Positions 45,284 to 53,170 of a DNA stretch of 64,000 nucleotides are shown piece by piece. Below the pieces are notes generated by a model, which was not told the DNA's origin, did no database searches, and was given only the letters and a program-made list of their open reading frames with translations. Each line of letters starts with the position of its first letter. Positions within the stretch are counted from its first letter, which is position 1. Source of the DNA: CAG-791 sp963596015 (GTDB taxonomy: Bacteria; Bacillota; Clostridia; Lachnospirales; Lachnospiraceae); NCBI GenBank assembly GCA_963596015.1, contig CAVBJS010000005.1, positions 12,822 to 76,821 on the forward strand, written 5' to 3'. Both the position numbers and the translations under genes were made by a program.

Positions 45284-46774
45284 GTGACAGGCAATGCAGG
45301 ACAACAGAATAAAAACGGCTGGGACCGGGATCTGGATGTGGTGCTGCCCTGCACGGATTATGGCACTTATTCCCGTGAAAGGGAAAGAGCCAGGAACAGC
45401 CGGGAGAACAGGTATAACGGATCCAAAGGAAACAGCGGATATCGCAGAGAAAGCTATAATTATGCTCGTAACAGATACAGGAAAAAGAGCAGAAAAGCCA
45501 GGATCTCCTCTTCCACAGTCACTTTTCTTGCTACCTTTTTTCTGGTCATCGCTCTCGGTGGATTGGGGCTTTGCACCTATGGACTGATCCGCAGTGCGGA
45601 CCGCCGGGCAGCGGGGGAAGGCACAGTGCAGGCGGTCTTAGAGGAAGTGATCCCGGTGGTGGCACCCAGTGCGGAGAGTGCCAGACAGATCGAGGAGACC
45701 TTGCTGGGGGCAAGTGCCGATCAGGCACAGAGTGCGCAGGAGCAGGGAGAAGCTACCGCCAGCGACAATATTACCAAACTCTCCGACGGCAGTTACCGGG
45801 TGGTGCCCTCTTCGCAGGATACGGTGACCTTTGCTTTTGCGGGGGACATTCTTTTTGATCAGAATTATGCCACGGGAGCGGCGGCACTGCAGCGGGGCGG
45901 CATTACCGGAAGCTTCGATCAGGCGGTGCTGGATAAGATGCGGTCGGAAGATGTCTTCATGGTAAATAATGAGTTCCCCTACAGCGAGCGGGGTACACCT
46001 CTGGCGGACAAAAAGTTTACCTTCCGGGCATCGCCTTCCACTGCTTCCTGGCTGACGCAGATGGGGGTGGATATCGTCTCTCTGGCGAACAATCACTGCT
46101 ATGACTACGGGGAGGAGGCCTTTCAGGATACCCTCTCTACCCTGGAAAATCTGAGAATGCCCTATGTGGGAGCAGGGAGAAATATAAATGAGGCAGCGGC
46201 CCCTGCCTATTTCCATGTGCAGGATATGACCGTGGCCATCGTCAACGCCACCCAGATCGAACGCCTGGACAATCCGGACACCAAAGGGGCTACCCAGGAT
46301 ACCGCCGGTGTGTTCCGTTGCTTTGACCAGACGAAACTGCTGGAGGTGCTGGGGAACGCAAAGCAGAATGCGGACTATGTGATCCTCTATATCCATTGGG
46401 GAACAGAAAATGAGACCCAGCCGGACTGGCTGCAGACGGATCGCATCGCAGATCTGTCTGCGGCAGGGGCAGACCTGATCGTGGGAGACCATCCTCACTG
46501 CCTGCAGCCCTTTACCCATACCGGCAGTACCATGGTGGCATACAGTCTGGGGAATTTCCTGTTTACTTCCTATACCGTGGACACGGGAATACTGGAAGCT
46601 ACTTTTTCCACTGCGGATAAGAGTCTTACTTCTCTTAAGTTTGTGCCCATGCTGCAGCAGGACAGTGCTGTGAAAATGGCCGACGAGACAGATAAGGCCA
46701 GGATCCTGCAAAAACTTCGTGATATTTCGCCGTATGTAAATATTGATGCGGACGGTTATATAACAGCGAAATAG
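45284..46774 (+). CDS. Membrane-anchored CapA-family protein
   Basis: A 496-residue protein beginning at GTG, with GAAAGGAAG upstream. A basic, Arg/Tyr-rich cytoplasmic N-terminus (about 1-75) precedes one transmembrane helix (VTFLATFFLVIALGGLGLCTYG), a linker, and an external CapA domain of calcineurin-like fold (FAFAGDILFD, NNEFPY, DIVSLANNHCYDYG, YIHWGTENE, IVGDHPHCLQP, YSLGNFLF), whose Asp, Asn and His residues would bind metals. Relatives are linked to poly-gamma-glutamate capsule, but no pgsBC genes are present, so it may be a cell-wall or phosphate-ester hydrolase. Confidence 0.9.
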   Translation: MTGNAGQQNKNGWDRDLDVVLPCTDYGTYSRERERARNSRENRYNGSKGNSGYRRESYNYARNRYRKKSRKARISSSTVTFLATFFLVIALGGLGLCTYGLIRSADRRAAGEGTVQAVLEEVIPVVAPSAESARQIEETLLGASADQAQSAQEQGEATASDNITKLSDGSYRVVPSSQDTVTFAFAGDILFDQNYATGAAALQRGGITGSFDQAVLDKMRSEDVFMVNNEFPYSERGTPLADKKFTFRASPSTASWLTQMGVDIVSLANNHCYDYGEEAFQDTLSTLENLRMPYVGAGRNINEAAAPAYFHVQDMTVAIVNATQIERLDNPDTKGATQDTAGVFRCFDQTKLLEVLGNAKQNADYVILYIHWGTENETQPDWLQTDRIADLSAAGADLIVGDHPHCLQPFTHTGSTMVAYSLGNFLFTSYTVDTGILEATFSTADKSLTSLKFVPMLQQDSAVKMADETDKARILQKLRDISPYVNIDADGYITAK

Positions 46775-46854
46775 AAGTGAAATGATGGCCAAATGGCAAT
46801 AAAACAACAATGCGATGACGGTGAAACAAGAAAACAGCAGCAAAACCGATGGAT

Positions 46855-46945
46855 GATCGATAGTGAGGTAACTGAAAAGATCGATAGTGAAGTAACTGAA
46901 AAGATCGATAGTGAAGTAACTAAAAAGATCGACAGTAAAATAACA
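46855..46945. repeat. 24-bp tandem repeat array
   Basis: Four units of 24 bp (46855, 46879, 46903, 46927 partial) with core GATCGATAGTGAAGTAACTG lie between the CapA-like stop and the terminator. They contain no gene I can support. Confidence 0.85.
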
Positions 46946-46965
46946 GAAGGTTAACAATAAAACAA

Positions 46966-47008
46966 AACAGACCGGGTAGCTAAGAAGCTGCTGCCCGGTC
47001 TGTTTTTT
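46966..47008. terminator. Terminator after the CapA-like gene
   Basis: AACAGACCGGG pairs with CCCGGTCTGTT and runs into TTTT. Convergent with the SDR gene, it may serve both. Confidence 0.85.
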
Positions 47009-47048
47009 ATATTTTCAGTTCCTCAGTTCCTCAGGTCCTCAGAGCCTC

Positions 47049-47133
47049 AGATCCATCCGCCATTCAGACCCATCCGCCATTCAGACCCATCCGTCATTTA
47101 GATTCATCCGCCATTCAGATCCATCCGCCATCT
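47049..47133. repeat. 17-bp tandem repeat duplicating the SDR gene's last codons
   Basis: Five 17-bp units (47049, 47066, 47083, 47100, 47117) of the form AGATCCATCCGCCATTC. The unit at 47117 is the last codons of the SDR gene and the others are downstream copies. An 8-bp CAGTTCCT repeat (about 47018-47050) adjoins it. Confidence 0.85.
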
Positions 47134-47942
47134 AAAGTAATGATCTGCCCGGTGAGATAAGAGGGCATCCGGCATAGTGAAAGGACGGTCTGTGCCACCT
47201 CCCGGGGATCGGCGAAGCGGTCCGCCGGGATCTCCTGCTGCAGAGCCTGTCGCTCCTCTTGGGAGAAGCATTGGTTCATCTGGGTGTCGATGACGCCGCA
47301 GGCAATGGCGTTTACCGGGATGTTTTCCGGGGCTAGCTCTTTGGCCAGGGCTTTGGTAAAAGCATTGACGCCACCTTTTGTAGCGGAGTAGGCTACTTCC
47401 ATGGAGGCACCTACATTCCCCCAGACAGAAGAAATATTGATGATCCGACCGGTGCGATACCGCAGGAAGAGGGGGATGGCTGCCCGGCAGGTATAAAAGC
47501 AGGCGCTTAAATTGACAGACAGGATACGGTTCCAGTCCGCATCCGACATATCCTGCAGCAGACCGATGTGGGAAATGCCGGCATTATTGACCAGCAGCTC
47601 CAGGGGACGATCTCCATATTCGGCAAAGAGTGTTCTGACGGCATCGGGATCGCCGCCGTCGCAGGAAAAGGCACGGCAGAGGATGCCGTATTCCTTTTCC
47701 AACAGATCTGCCTGCCGGTTTAATTCTGTGATAGAGTTGCTGCAGGTCAGCACCAGATCATAGCCCTCCGCGGCCAGTACCCCGGCAATGGCAAGACCGA
47801 TGCCACGGGAAGCCCCGGTGATAAGAGCGGTAGGACGGGGAGAGGCAGACGACTTGTCGGTTTCTTTTGCTTCTTCCGAGGCGGCCTGACTTATTTTTTC
47901 ATAGATTTCGTTTGTCTTATCCTGAGGATCGATCTGTGTCAT
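47115..47942 (-). CDS. Short-chain dehydrogenase/reductase (FabG-like)
   Basis: A 275-residue protein. After a charged N-terminal extension of about 35 residues (KTNEIYEKISQAASEEAKE) comes a Rossmann fold with TGASRGIG, NNAG, catalytic Ser in NISSVWGN, YSATKGG (Tyr and Lys) and the C-terminal LTGQIITLDGGW. NAD(P)H-dependent; the pattern is close to 3-oxoacyl-ACP reductase, but the gene stands alone without other fatty-acid genes. The extension is unusual for FabG; a later start at an internal Met is not obvious, so the extension may be real. Confidence 0.88.
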   Translation of the reverse strand: MTQIDPQDKTNEIYEKISQAASEEAKETDKSSASPRPTALITGASRGIGLAIAGVLAAEGYDLVLTCSNSITELNRQADLLEKEYGILCRAFSCDGGDPDAVRTLFAEYGDRPLELLVNNAGISHIGLLQDMSDADWNRILSVNLSACFYTCRAAIPLFLRYRTGRIINISSVWGNVGASMEVAYSATKGGVNAFTKALAKELAPENIPVNAIACGVIDTQMNQCFSQEERQALQQEIPADRFADPREVAQTVLSLCRMPSYLTGQIITLDGGWI

Positions 47943-48051
47943 ATGGAGAATTCCTTTCTTATCTTGTAGTTGTATTGGAGTTTAGGAAATAAAGCGTTAC
48001 TGTTCAGGCTTTTGTTCACATTTTAGTCATAAAAATTACAAACTTGTTTCC

Positions 48052-48104
48052 TTGACACTATACAGGTCCTTTGCTATAGTTTTTAATTGTAACAATTTTG
48101 TAAC
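48052..48104 (+). promoter_or_regulatory. Sigma-A promoter and WalR-like box before the NlpC/P60 gene
   Basis: TTGACA (48052-48057) and TATAGT (48075-48080) are 17 bases apart. TGTAAC (48088-48093) and TGTAAC (48099-48104) are 5 bases apart, the exact WalR (YycF) box layout, lying over the transcription start. The leader to the ATG is about 230 bases; I see no known riboswitch in it. Confidence 0.75.
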
Positions 48105-48315
48105 AAATGATAGACGTGAAAAGTGTTATTTGTTGCAAAACGGTAAGCGGGATACATGCAGATCTCCCATCCCATTGCACAGCAGGCATGATAGGTTTAT
48201 TATAGGGCAGATCGCAGATTTTGTAGAAGTAATATATTAGATAAATTTTTAGAATGTAAGGCTTTAATGGATAGAAAATAGTCTGTACTGGGGAGTGCGG
48301 ACTATGGGAGGTGTT

Positions 48316-50022
48316 ATGTCTTTTCGTAAACAGGCAAAAATCGTGACGGTATGCATGACAGCCAGTCTGCTCCTTAGCTCTATGGGGCTGCCGGCACAGG
48401 CTGCGACGGTAAAGTCAAAGCTGTCGACCCAGCTGCCCAGCGCAGGCGTCAGTTATGCACTGTCTTCTCACAAGGTTTCCCTGAAGGATGTGGAGGACAA
48501 TCTGGTCTCTGAGGGTAAGAAGACTCAGCGTAAGACCGTGTCCAATACCGTAGGCGCTTCTGCTGTTGTGGCAGTTTCCCAGAAAAACACCACGCAGGAA
48601 GTAAGCACTATTAAGGAAACAAAACTGACAGAGACCCAGCAGACCGAAAAGCAGAATCAGATCACAGCCGGTGAGACCATTGCTACCGTGGTATCTCAGG
48701 ATGCCCAGGCAGCAGCGCAGGCTGCCGCAGCAGCAACTTCTTCCACAGAGGCAACAGCAGCGACATCTGCAGACAGCACGGCAGCAGAGGCATCGGACGC
48801 AGCTTCCACAGAGGCATCCGCAGATGCTGCTTCCACAGAGAATACTACAGATCTTGCAGTGGCCAATGTCAATGATTATGTCAACGTCCGCAGCGAAGCC
48901 AATACAGACTCTGAGGTAGTGGGCAAGCTCTATGCTGACGGCGTGGCTACCATTCTGGAGCATACAGCAGACGGCTGGGCTAAGATACAGTCCGGCGATG
49001 TGACCGGCTATGTCAAGGAAGAGTATGTGACTACCGGTGAAGCAGCCAAGGAAAAAGCGGAGGAAGTAGCTACCAAGGTAGCTACCGTCAATACGGAGAC
49101 CCTTCGTGTGCGTGCTGCCGCTACCCTGGATTCCGACGTGATCACCCTGATCCCCGGCGGTGACGCTTTCACCATCGAGGAAGAGACCGACGGCTGGTAC
49201 AAGATCCAGACAGCGGACGGCGAAGGCTATATCATGAAGGATTTCGCCGACGTGGAAGAAGAGTATCCGGAGGCAGAGTCCAAGCAGGCGGAGGCAGAAC
49301 GTCTGGCTAAGGAAGAAGAAGAGAAGAAGGCCGAAGAGGAAAAGCAGGCCGCCGAAGAAAAGAAGAAAGCCGAAGAAGAAAAGAAGAAGGCAGAGGAAGC
49401 TAAGAAGAAAGCCGAAGAAGCTAAGAAGAAGGCTGAGGAAGCCCAGAAGGCAGCGGAAGAAGCAGCTGCAGCAGGGGAATCCTCCGCGGACAGCTCTTCC
49501 CAGCAGACCGAAGAGGAATTGAAGGCACAGCAGGAAGCAGCTCAGAAGGCAGCCGATGAGGCAGCCGCAGCCCAGAAGGCAGCGGAAGAGGCAGCTGCAG
49601 AGCAAAAGAAGGCAGAAGAAGCTGCAGCTGCAGCATCCTCTGCGGCTGCAGAAGCCAGCAGTTCTTCCTCCTCCAGCTCTTCCGGACAGGCAGTGGCCAA
49701 CTATGCATTGCAGTTTGTAGGCAACCCCTACGTCTGGGGCGGCACCAGCCTGACCAATGGCGCAGACTGCTCCGGCTTTGTGCTGGCTGTTTATAAGAAT
49801 TTCGGTATCAGCCTGCCCCACAATGACGCCGCAGACCGCAGTGTAGGCACGGCAGTGGGAAGCCTTGCAGAGGCACAGCCCGGTGATATCGTGTGCTATT
49901 CCGGTCATGTAGGTATCTATATCGGCGGCGGACAGATCGTTCATGCCTCCAACCCTGCCAGCGGCATCAAGGTGTCCAACGCAGCGTACAGAAATATCCT
50001 TGCGATCCGCCGCGTGCTGTAG
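48316..50022 (+). CDS. Secreted NlpC/P60 cell-wall hydrolase with SH3 domains
   Basis: The start is MSFRKQAK because GGGAGGTG lies just before that ATG. The 568-residue protein has a signal peptide cut after LPAQA, a Ala/Ser/Thr-rich region, two bacterial SH3 domains (DYVNVRSEANTDSEVVGKL and TLRVRAAATLDSDVITLI), a long Lys/Glu/Ala coiled-coil stretch (about 335-450) and a C-terminal NlpC/P60 peptidase with triad Cys485 (GADCSGF), His531 (GHVGIYI) and His543. It should cut peptide stems of peptidoglycan. A WalR-like box at the promoter fits cell-wall control. The low-complexity coding region is prone to length variation. Confidence 0.93.
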   Translation: MSFRKQAKIVTVCMTASLLLSSMGLPAQAATVKSKLSTQLPSAGVSYALSSHKVSLKDVEDNLVSEGKKTQRKTVSNTVGASAVVAVSQKNTTQEVSTIKETKLTETQQTEKQNQITAGETIATVVSQDAQAAAQAAAAATSSTEATAATSADSTAAEASDAASTEASADAASTENTTDLAVANVNDYVNVRSEANTDSEVVGKLYADGVATILEHTADGWAKIQSGDVTGYVKEEYVTTGEAAKEKAEEVATKVATVNTETLRVRAAATLDSDVITLIPGGDAFTIEEETDGWYKIQTADGEGYIMKDFADVEEEYPEAESKQAEAERLAKEEEEKKAEEEKQAAEEKKKAEEEKKKAEEAKKKAEEAKKKAEEAQKAAEEAAAAGESSADSSSQQTEEELKAQQEAAQKAADEAAAAQKAAEEAAAEQKKAEEAAAAASSAAAEASSSSSSSSSGQAVANYALQFVGNPYVWGGTSLTNGADCSGFVLAVYKNFGISLPHNDAADRSVGTAVGSLAEAQPGDIVCYSGHVGIYIGGGQIVHASNPASGIKVSNAAYRNILAIRRVL

Positions 50023-50097
50023 GGAAGCATAGCATAAGAAATATGAGTTAAATTAAATAGCATACAGCATGCGTGCATACACACGTAATATGTACAA

Positions 50098-50136
50098 ACG
50101 CCGGCCAGGTTTCGTTGCCTGACCGGCGTTTGTTTT
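50098..50136 (+). terminator. Terminator after the NlpC/P60 gene
   Basis: ACGCCGGCCAGG pairs with CCTGACCGGCGT (one mismatch) over TTTCGTTG, followed by TTGTTTT. Confidence 0.85.
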
Positions 50137-50264
50137 ACAGTGATAGGGTTGCTTAATATACAGAGATAGGAATGCTTGATACGCAGTGATAGGAATGTTT
50201 AATATACAGTGATAGGAATGTTTGATATATAGTGATAGGGTTGTTTGCTATACAGTGATAAGAG
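50137..50264. repeat. 23-bp tandem repeat array between two terminators
   Basis: Units start at 50137, 50160, 50183, 50206, 50229 and 50252 (partial), with core CAGTGATAGGAATG. They are contiguous without spacers. The array lies entirely between the terminator of the NlpC/P60 gene and that of the minus-strand peptide gene. Confidence 0.9.
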
Positions 50265-50268
50265 TAAG

Positions 50269-50320
50269 AAAAGAGGCCTTCTGCCGGCATCTCTATGCCA
50301 TGCAGAAGGCCTCTTTTCTT
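50269..50320. terminator. Terminator of the 34-residue peptide gene
   Basis: AAAAGAGGCCTTCTGC pairs with GCAGAAGGCCTCTTTT. On the minus strand it lies 56 bp after the small gene's stop and ends in TTTTC; it can also work on the plus strand. Confidence 0.85.
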
Positions 50321-50376
50321 GAGGTTATCAACTGATCAAGTTGTCCGATCCTATGTACGGGGGCTATCGGTTATGA

Positions 50377-50481
50377 CTAACCAAACAACTTTTTGAACAA
50401 CCAGCTGAAGAAATCATTATTTTTAGGCTGTTTAGGGATCGGTACGGGGGTGATGATCAAACCAATTTTGTTTTCTTCCAT
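50377..50481 (-). CDS. 34-residue peptide, unknown function
   Basis: The frame begins MEENKIGLIITPVPIPKQPK and ends NNDFFSWLFKKLFG. AAAGGAGA is 9 bases before the ATG. It has a short hydrophobic, Pro-rich N-terminal part and an aromatic, basic C-terminal amphipathic helix (FFSWLFKKLF), which could lie on a membrane. A strong terminator follows, so it looks like an independent transcription unit. It has no signal peptide or modification-enzyme neighbours. I do not recognise it; a membrane-active peptide, small regulator or toxin-like peptide are all possible. Confidence 0.65.
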   Translation of the reverse strand: MEENKIGLIITPVPIPKQPKNNDFFSWLFKKLFG

Positions 50482-50842
50482 TTTGTTTTCTCCTTTTGTT
50501 GTATTAGTGTTTCCGCTCTTGGCGGCTACGTTTGTTTTTTGTTGAGCTTATCTTAATACCAAGTATGTATGAGAAGCGTAACAGATTTCCTGTTACGCGT
50601 ATCATACGTCATTACCCATATGATAAGATTGATAAAACCAAAACAAATCAAATACGTAACAATTTTAACCAATAACAAACGGCTTTTTGCAATTCAGATG
50701 CCGGCCAGAGGCAGATCAAAAGCAAAACGACGCAAGGTGCATGGTGCGAGACATCTGCCGTGCTCCGGTGCATGGCCGGGCAACACTAGATTATCATAAC
50801 AATCTAGACACACATTGTTTACAAAAAAAAGAAAACAATATG

Positions 50843-50872
50843 TTGTATTTAGTTAAATTGATATGATATACT
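50843..50872 (+). promoter_or_regulatory. Probable hpf promoter
   Basis: TTGTAT (50843-50848) and TATACT (50867-50872) are 18 bases apart, 83 bp before hpf. An imperfect inverted repeat (ACATTGTTT, AAACAATATGT) lies just upstream. The rest of 50482-50842 has a fragment resembling a TTCAGA-family end (50691) and no supported gene. Confidence 0.55.
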
Positions 50873-50954
50873 GAAGCTGTCAGACGAAAGCCTGATGTTA
50901 TCAAATTAAACAGCGGCATACAGAAGACTGTAAAGCCGCGGAAAGAGGCATCTT

Positions 50955-51479
50955 ATGAAATACATCATCGTAGGTAAGAACATCGACGTGACAAACGGAC
51001 TGGAAGATGCGATCCGTGAGAAGATGAGTAAGCTGGAACGCTACTTTGACGAAAATACAGAAGTACATGTGACACTGAAGGTGGACAAGGACCGCCATAA
51101 GATCGAAGTTACGATCCCGATGAAGGGTACCATCATCCGGGCAGAGCAGGTCAGCAACGATATGTACGTATCCATTGACCTGGTAGAAGAGATCATCGAG
51201 CGTCAGCTCAGAAAGTATAAGAACAAACTGATCCAGAAGCAGCAGTCCGGCGGCTTCCGCAAGGAGTATCTGGAGAAGGATTACATGGATGATGAGGAAA
51301 TCCACATCGTCCGCAAGAAACAGTTTGATATGAAGCCCATGTATCCGGAAGATGCCTGCGTGCAGATGGAATTGCTGGGACATAATTTCTACGTATTCTG
51401 CAATGCAGAGACAGAAGAGATCAACGTCGTTTACAAGAGAAAAGGCAATACCTACGGTATGATCGAACCGGAAGCATAA
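50955..51479 (+). CDS. hpf: Long-form hibernation promoting factor
   Basis: A 174-residue protein. The N-terminal S30AE domain (MKYIIVGKNIDVTNGLEDAIREKMSKLERYF) binds in the ribosomal decoding channel. The C-terminal dimerisation domain (IHIVRKKQFDMKPMYPEDACVQMELLGHNFYVFCNAETEEINVVYKRKGNTYGMIEP) is characteristic of the long form, which joins ribosomes into inactive 100S dimers in stationary phase. Monocistronic with its own promoter and terminator. Confidence 0.96.
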   Translation: MKYIIVGKNIDVTNGLEDAIREKMSKLERYFDENTEVHVTLKVDKDRHKIEVTIPMKGTIIRAEQVSNDMYVSIDLVEEIIERQLRKYKNKLIQKQQSGGFRKEYLEKDYMDDEEIHIVRKKQFDMKPMYPEDACVQMELLGHNFYVFCNAETEEINVVYKRKGNTYGMIEPEA

Positions 51480-51500
51480 AAGCCTGATACAGTTATATTG

Positions 51501-51533
51501 GAACCCTCTGCAATGCGCAGAGGGTTCTTTTTG
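51501..51533 (+). terminator. Terminator of hpf
   Basis: GAACCCTCTGC pairs perfectly with GCAGAGGGTTC over AATGC, followed by TTTTT. Confidence 0.95.
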
Positions 51534-51539
51534 CGCCGT

Positions 51540-51705
51540 TGCAGTTCAGCCGCCTGGCTGACAGCGGATCCTATGGTCGGTGTCCGAGCCCGGGGCCGCC
51601 TCTTGGCACCATCCTTCGGACCTAGAGGTACTAAGCTCGTAAGGCCTCTGCACCCAGATGCGCTCTGCTATCCTGCGGTCAGACCGGCATCTGAACAGTA
51701 ATGCG
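51540..51705. repeat. TTCAGA-family element, long copy
   Basis: The ends are GCAGTTCAGCCGCC on the left and GGCATCTGAACAGT on the right. The core CCATCCTTCGGACCTAG, then GGTACTAAGCTCG, is almost identical to 43670-43702. It begins right behind the hpf terminator and ends before the butyrate promoter. Confidence 0.75.
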
Positions 51706-51741
51706 CTGTCTGAACACTAAGCCATTTTCCACTGCTTTTCC

Positions 51742-51800
51742 TTGCAAATAAAAATACGGTATGCTATAATATTTGCAAAAGTGTGATAAAAAATTAACAA
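51742..51800 (+). promoter_or_regulatory. Butyrate operon promoter with Rex-like box
   Basis: TTGCAA (51742-51747) and TATAAT (51765-51770) are 17 bases apart. GTGATAA (51783-51789), 4 A, TTAACAA (51794-51800) matches the clostridial Rex palindrome TTGTTAA-N4-TTAACAA at 12 of 14 positions and lies near the transcription start. TTGCAAAT and ATTTGCAA also form an inverted pair around the -10. Confidence 0.75.
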
Positions 51801-51873
51801 ACTGATCACACCACACAGATAATGTAAAAAGCCACTGACAAAGTTCACAAAAAAGAGCAAAATGGAGGGCACT

Positions 51874-53058
51874 ATGGCAAAGAAGGTAGTACTGGCAGGC
51901 GCATGCAGAACCGCAATCGGTAAGATGGGTGGAGCACTGAGCAACATCCCTGCAGCAGATCTTGGCGCGATCGTCATCAAAGAGGCTTTAAACCGTGCAG
52001 GTGTTAAGCCGGAGATGGTAGATGAAGTAAAGATGGGCTGCGTAATTCAGGCTGCACAGGGACAGAATGTAGCACGTCAGGCATCCATCAAGGCAGGACT
52101 TCCTATCGAAGTACCGGCAATCACCATCAACGTAGTATGCGGATCCGGCTTAAAGTGCGTTAACGATGCAGCTACCATGATCATGGCAGGCGAGGCTGAT
52201 ATCGTTGTTGCAGGCGGTATGGAGAATATGTCCATGGCACCCTATGCTATGACCAAGGCTCGTTTCGGCTATCGTATGAACAATGCGACCATCATCGATA
52301 CCATGGTAAACGATGCACTGACCGACGCTTTCAATCACTATCACATGATGATCACCGCTGAGAACGTATGTGATCAGTACGGCATCACCAGAGAAGAGCT
52401 GGATGCATTCTCCGCAAACAGCCAGCAGAAGTGCGAGAAGGCTATCGCAGAAGGCAAGTTCAAGGACGAGATCGTTCCTGTTCCGGTAAAGGTTAAGAAA
52501 GAGATCGTAGAGTTCGCAACCGATGAGGGCCCTCGCGCAGGCACCACTGCAGAGTCCCTTGGCAAGCTTCGTTGCTGCTCCGGTAAGGAAGGCGGCCTGG
52601 TTACCGCCGGTAATGCTTCCGGTATCAACGACGGTGCTGCTGCAATCGTAGTAATGAGCGAAGAGAAGGCTAAGGAGCTGGGCGTTACTCCTATGGCTAC
52701 CTGGGTTGCCGGTGCACTCGGCGGCGTAGCTCCTGAGATCATGGGCGTAGGTCCTGTAGCTTCTACCAAGAAGGTTCTGGCAAAGACCGGCCTTAGCATT
52801 GATGATATCGACCTCATCGAGGCAAACGAGGCATTTGCAGCACAGTCCATCGCAGTAGCAAGAGACCTTAAGTTCGATATGAGCAAGGTAAACGTAAACG
52901 GCGGTGCTATTGCTCTTGGTCACCCGGTAGGCGCTTCCGGCTGCCGTATCCTGGTTACTCTGCTGCACGAGATGCAGAAGAGCGGCGCTAAGAAGGGCTT
53001 AGCTACCCTTTGCATCGGCGGCGGCATGGGCTGCTCCACCATCGTAGAGCGTGACTAA
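51874..53058 (+). CDS. thlA: Acetyl-CoA acetyltransferase (thiolase)
   Basis: The start is MAKKVVLAGACRTAIG with GGAGGG before it; an ATG 12 bp earlier overlaps that site. The 394-residue thiolase condenses two acetyl-CoA to acetoacetyl-CoA, the first step of butyrate formation. Nucleophile Cys89 lies in NVVCGSGLK, with later GHPVGASG (His) and CIGGGMG (second Cys). First gene of the butyrate operon; a perfect 11-bp hairpin follows its stop. Confidence 0.96.
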   Translation: MAKKVVLAGACRTAIGKMGGALSNIPAADLGAIVIKEALNRAGVKPEMVDEVKMGCVIQAAQGQNVARQASIKAGLPIEVPAITINVVCGSGLKCVNDAATMIMAGEADIVVAGGMENMSMAPYAMTKARFGYRMNNATIIDTMVNDALTDAFNHYHMMITAENVCDQYGITREELDAFSANSQQKCEKAIAEGKFKDEIVPVPVKVKKEIVEFATDEGPRAGTTAESLGKLRCCSGKEGGLVTAGNASGINDGAAAIVVMSEEKAKELGVTPMATWVAGALGGVAPEIMGVGPVASTKKVLAKTGLSIDDIDLIEANEAFAAQSIAVARDLKFDMSKVNVNGGAIALGHPVGASGCRILVTLLHEMQKSGAKKGLATLCIGGGMGCSTIVERD

Positions 53059-53079
53059 TCTATAGACAGACAGGATTTT

Positions 53080-53110
53080 GCCGCAGTACCACTATGCACG
53101 GTACTGCGGC
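53080..53110 (+). other. Intercistronic hairpin between thlA and crt
   Basis: GCCGCAGTACC pairs perfectly with GGTACTGCGGC over 9 bases, without a T tail. It may stabilise or process the thlA mRNA rather than terminate it. Confidence 0.7.
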
Positions 53111-53170
53111 TGAATCTGTGTAAAGGAACAGCTGCAGACAGCCTGTGGCATAGACAGAAAGAGGAAAATT

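Noticed and set aside
48052..48240. Short plus-strand frame of 62 codons in the NlpC/P60 leader
   Set aside because: It begins inside the -35 hexamer of the promoter, so it cannot be translated from that transcript, and it has no ribosome site.
48087..48315. c-di-AMP (ydaO) riboswitch before the NlpC/P60 gene
   Set aside because: Such riboswitches often precede wall hydrolases, but I could not find the conserved core motifs in this leader.
48415..49944. Cys/Leu-rich minus-strand frame opposite the NlpC/P60 gene
   Set aside because: The composition follows from the Ala/Lys/Glu-rich sense strand; not a real protein.
50569..50799. Plus-strand frame of 76 codons upstream of hpf
   Set aside because: No ribosome site; it spans a repeat-like fragment and has a basic low-information composition.
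53080..53110. Terminator within the butyrate operon
   Set aside because: The hairpin is perfect but has no T tail, and the following genes plainly belong to the same pathway.
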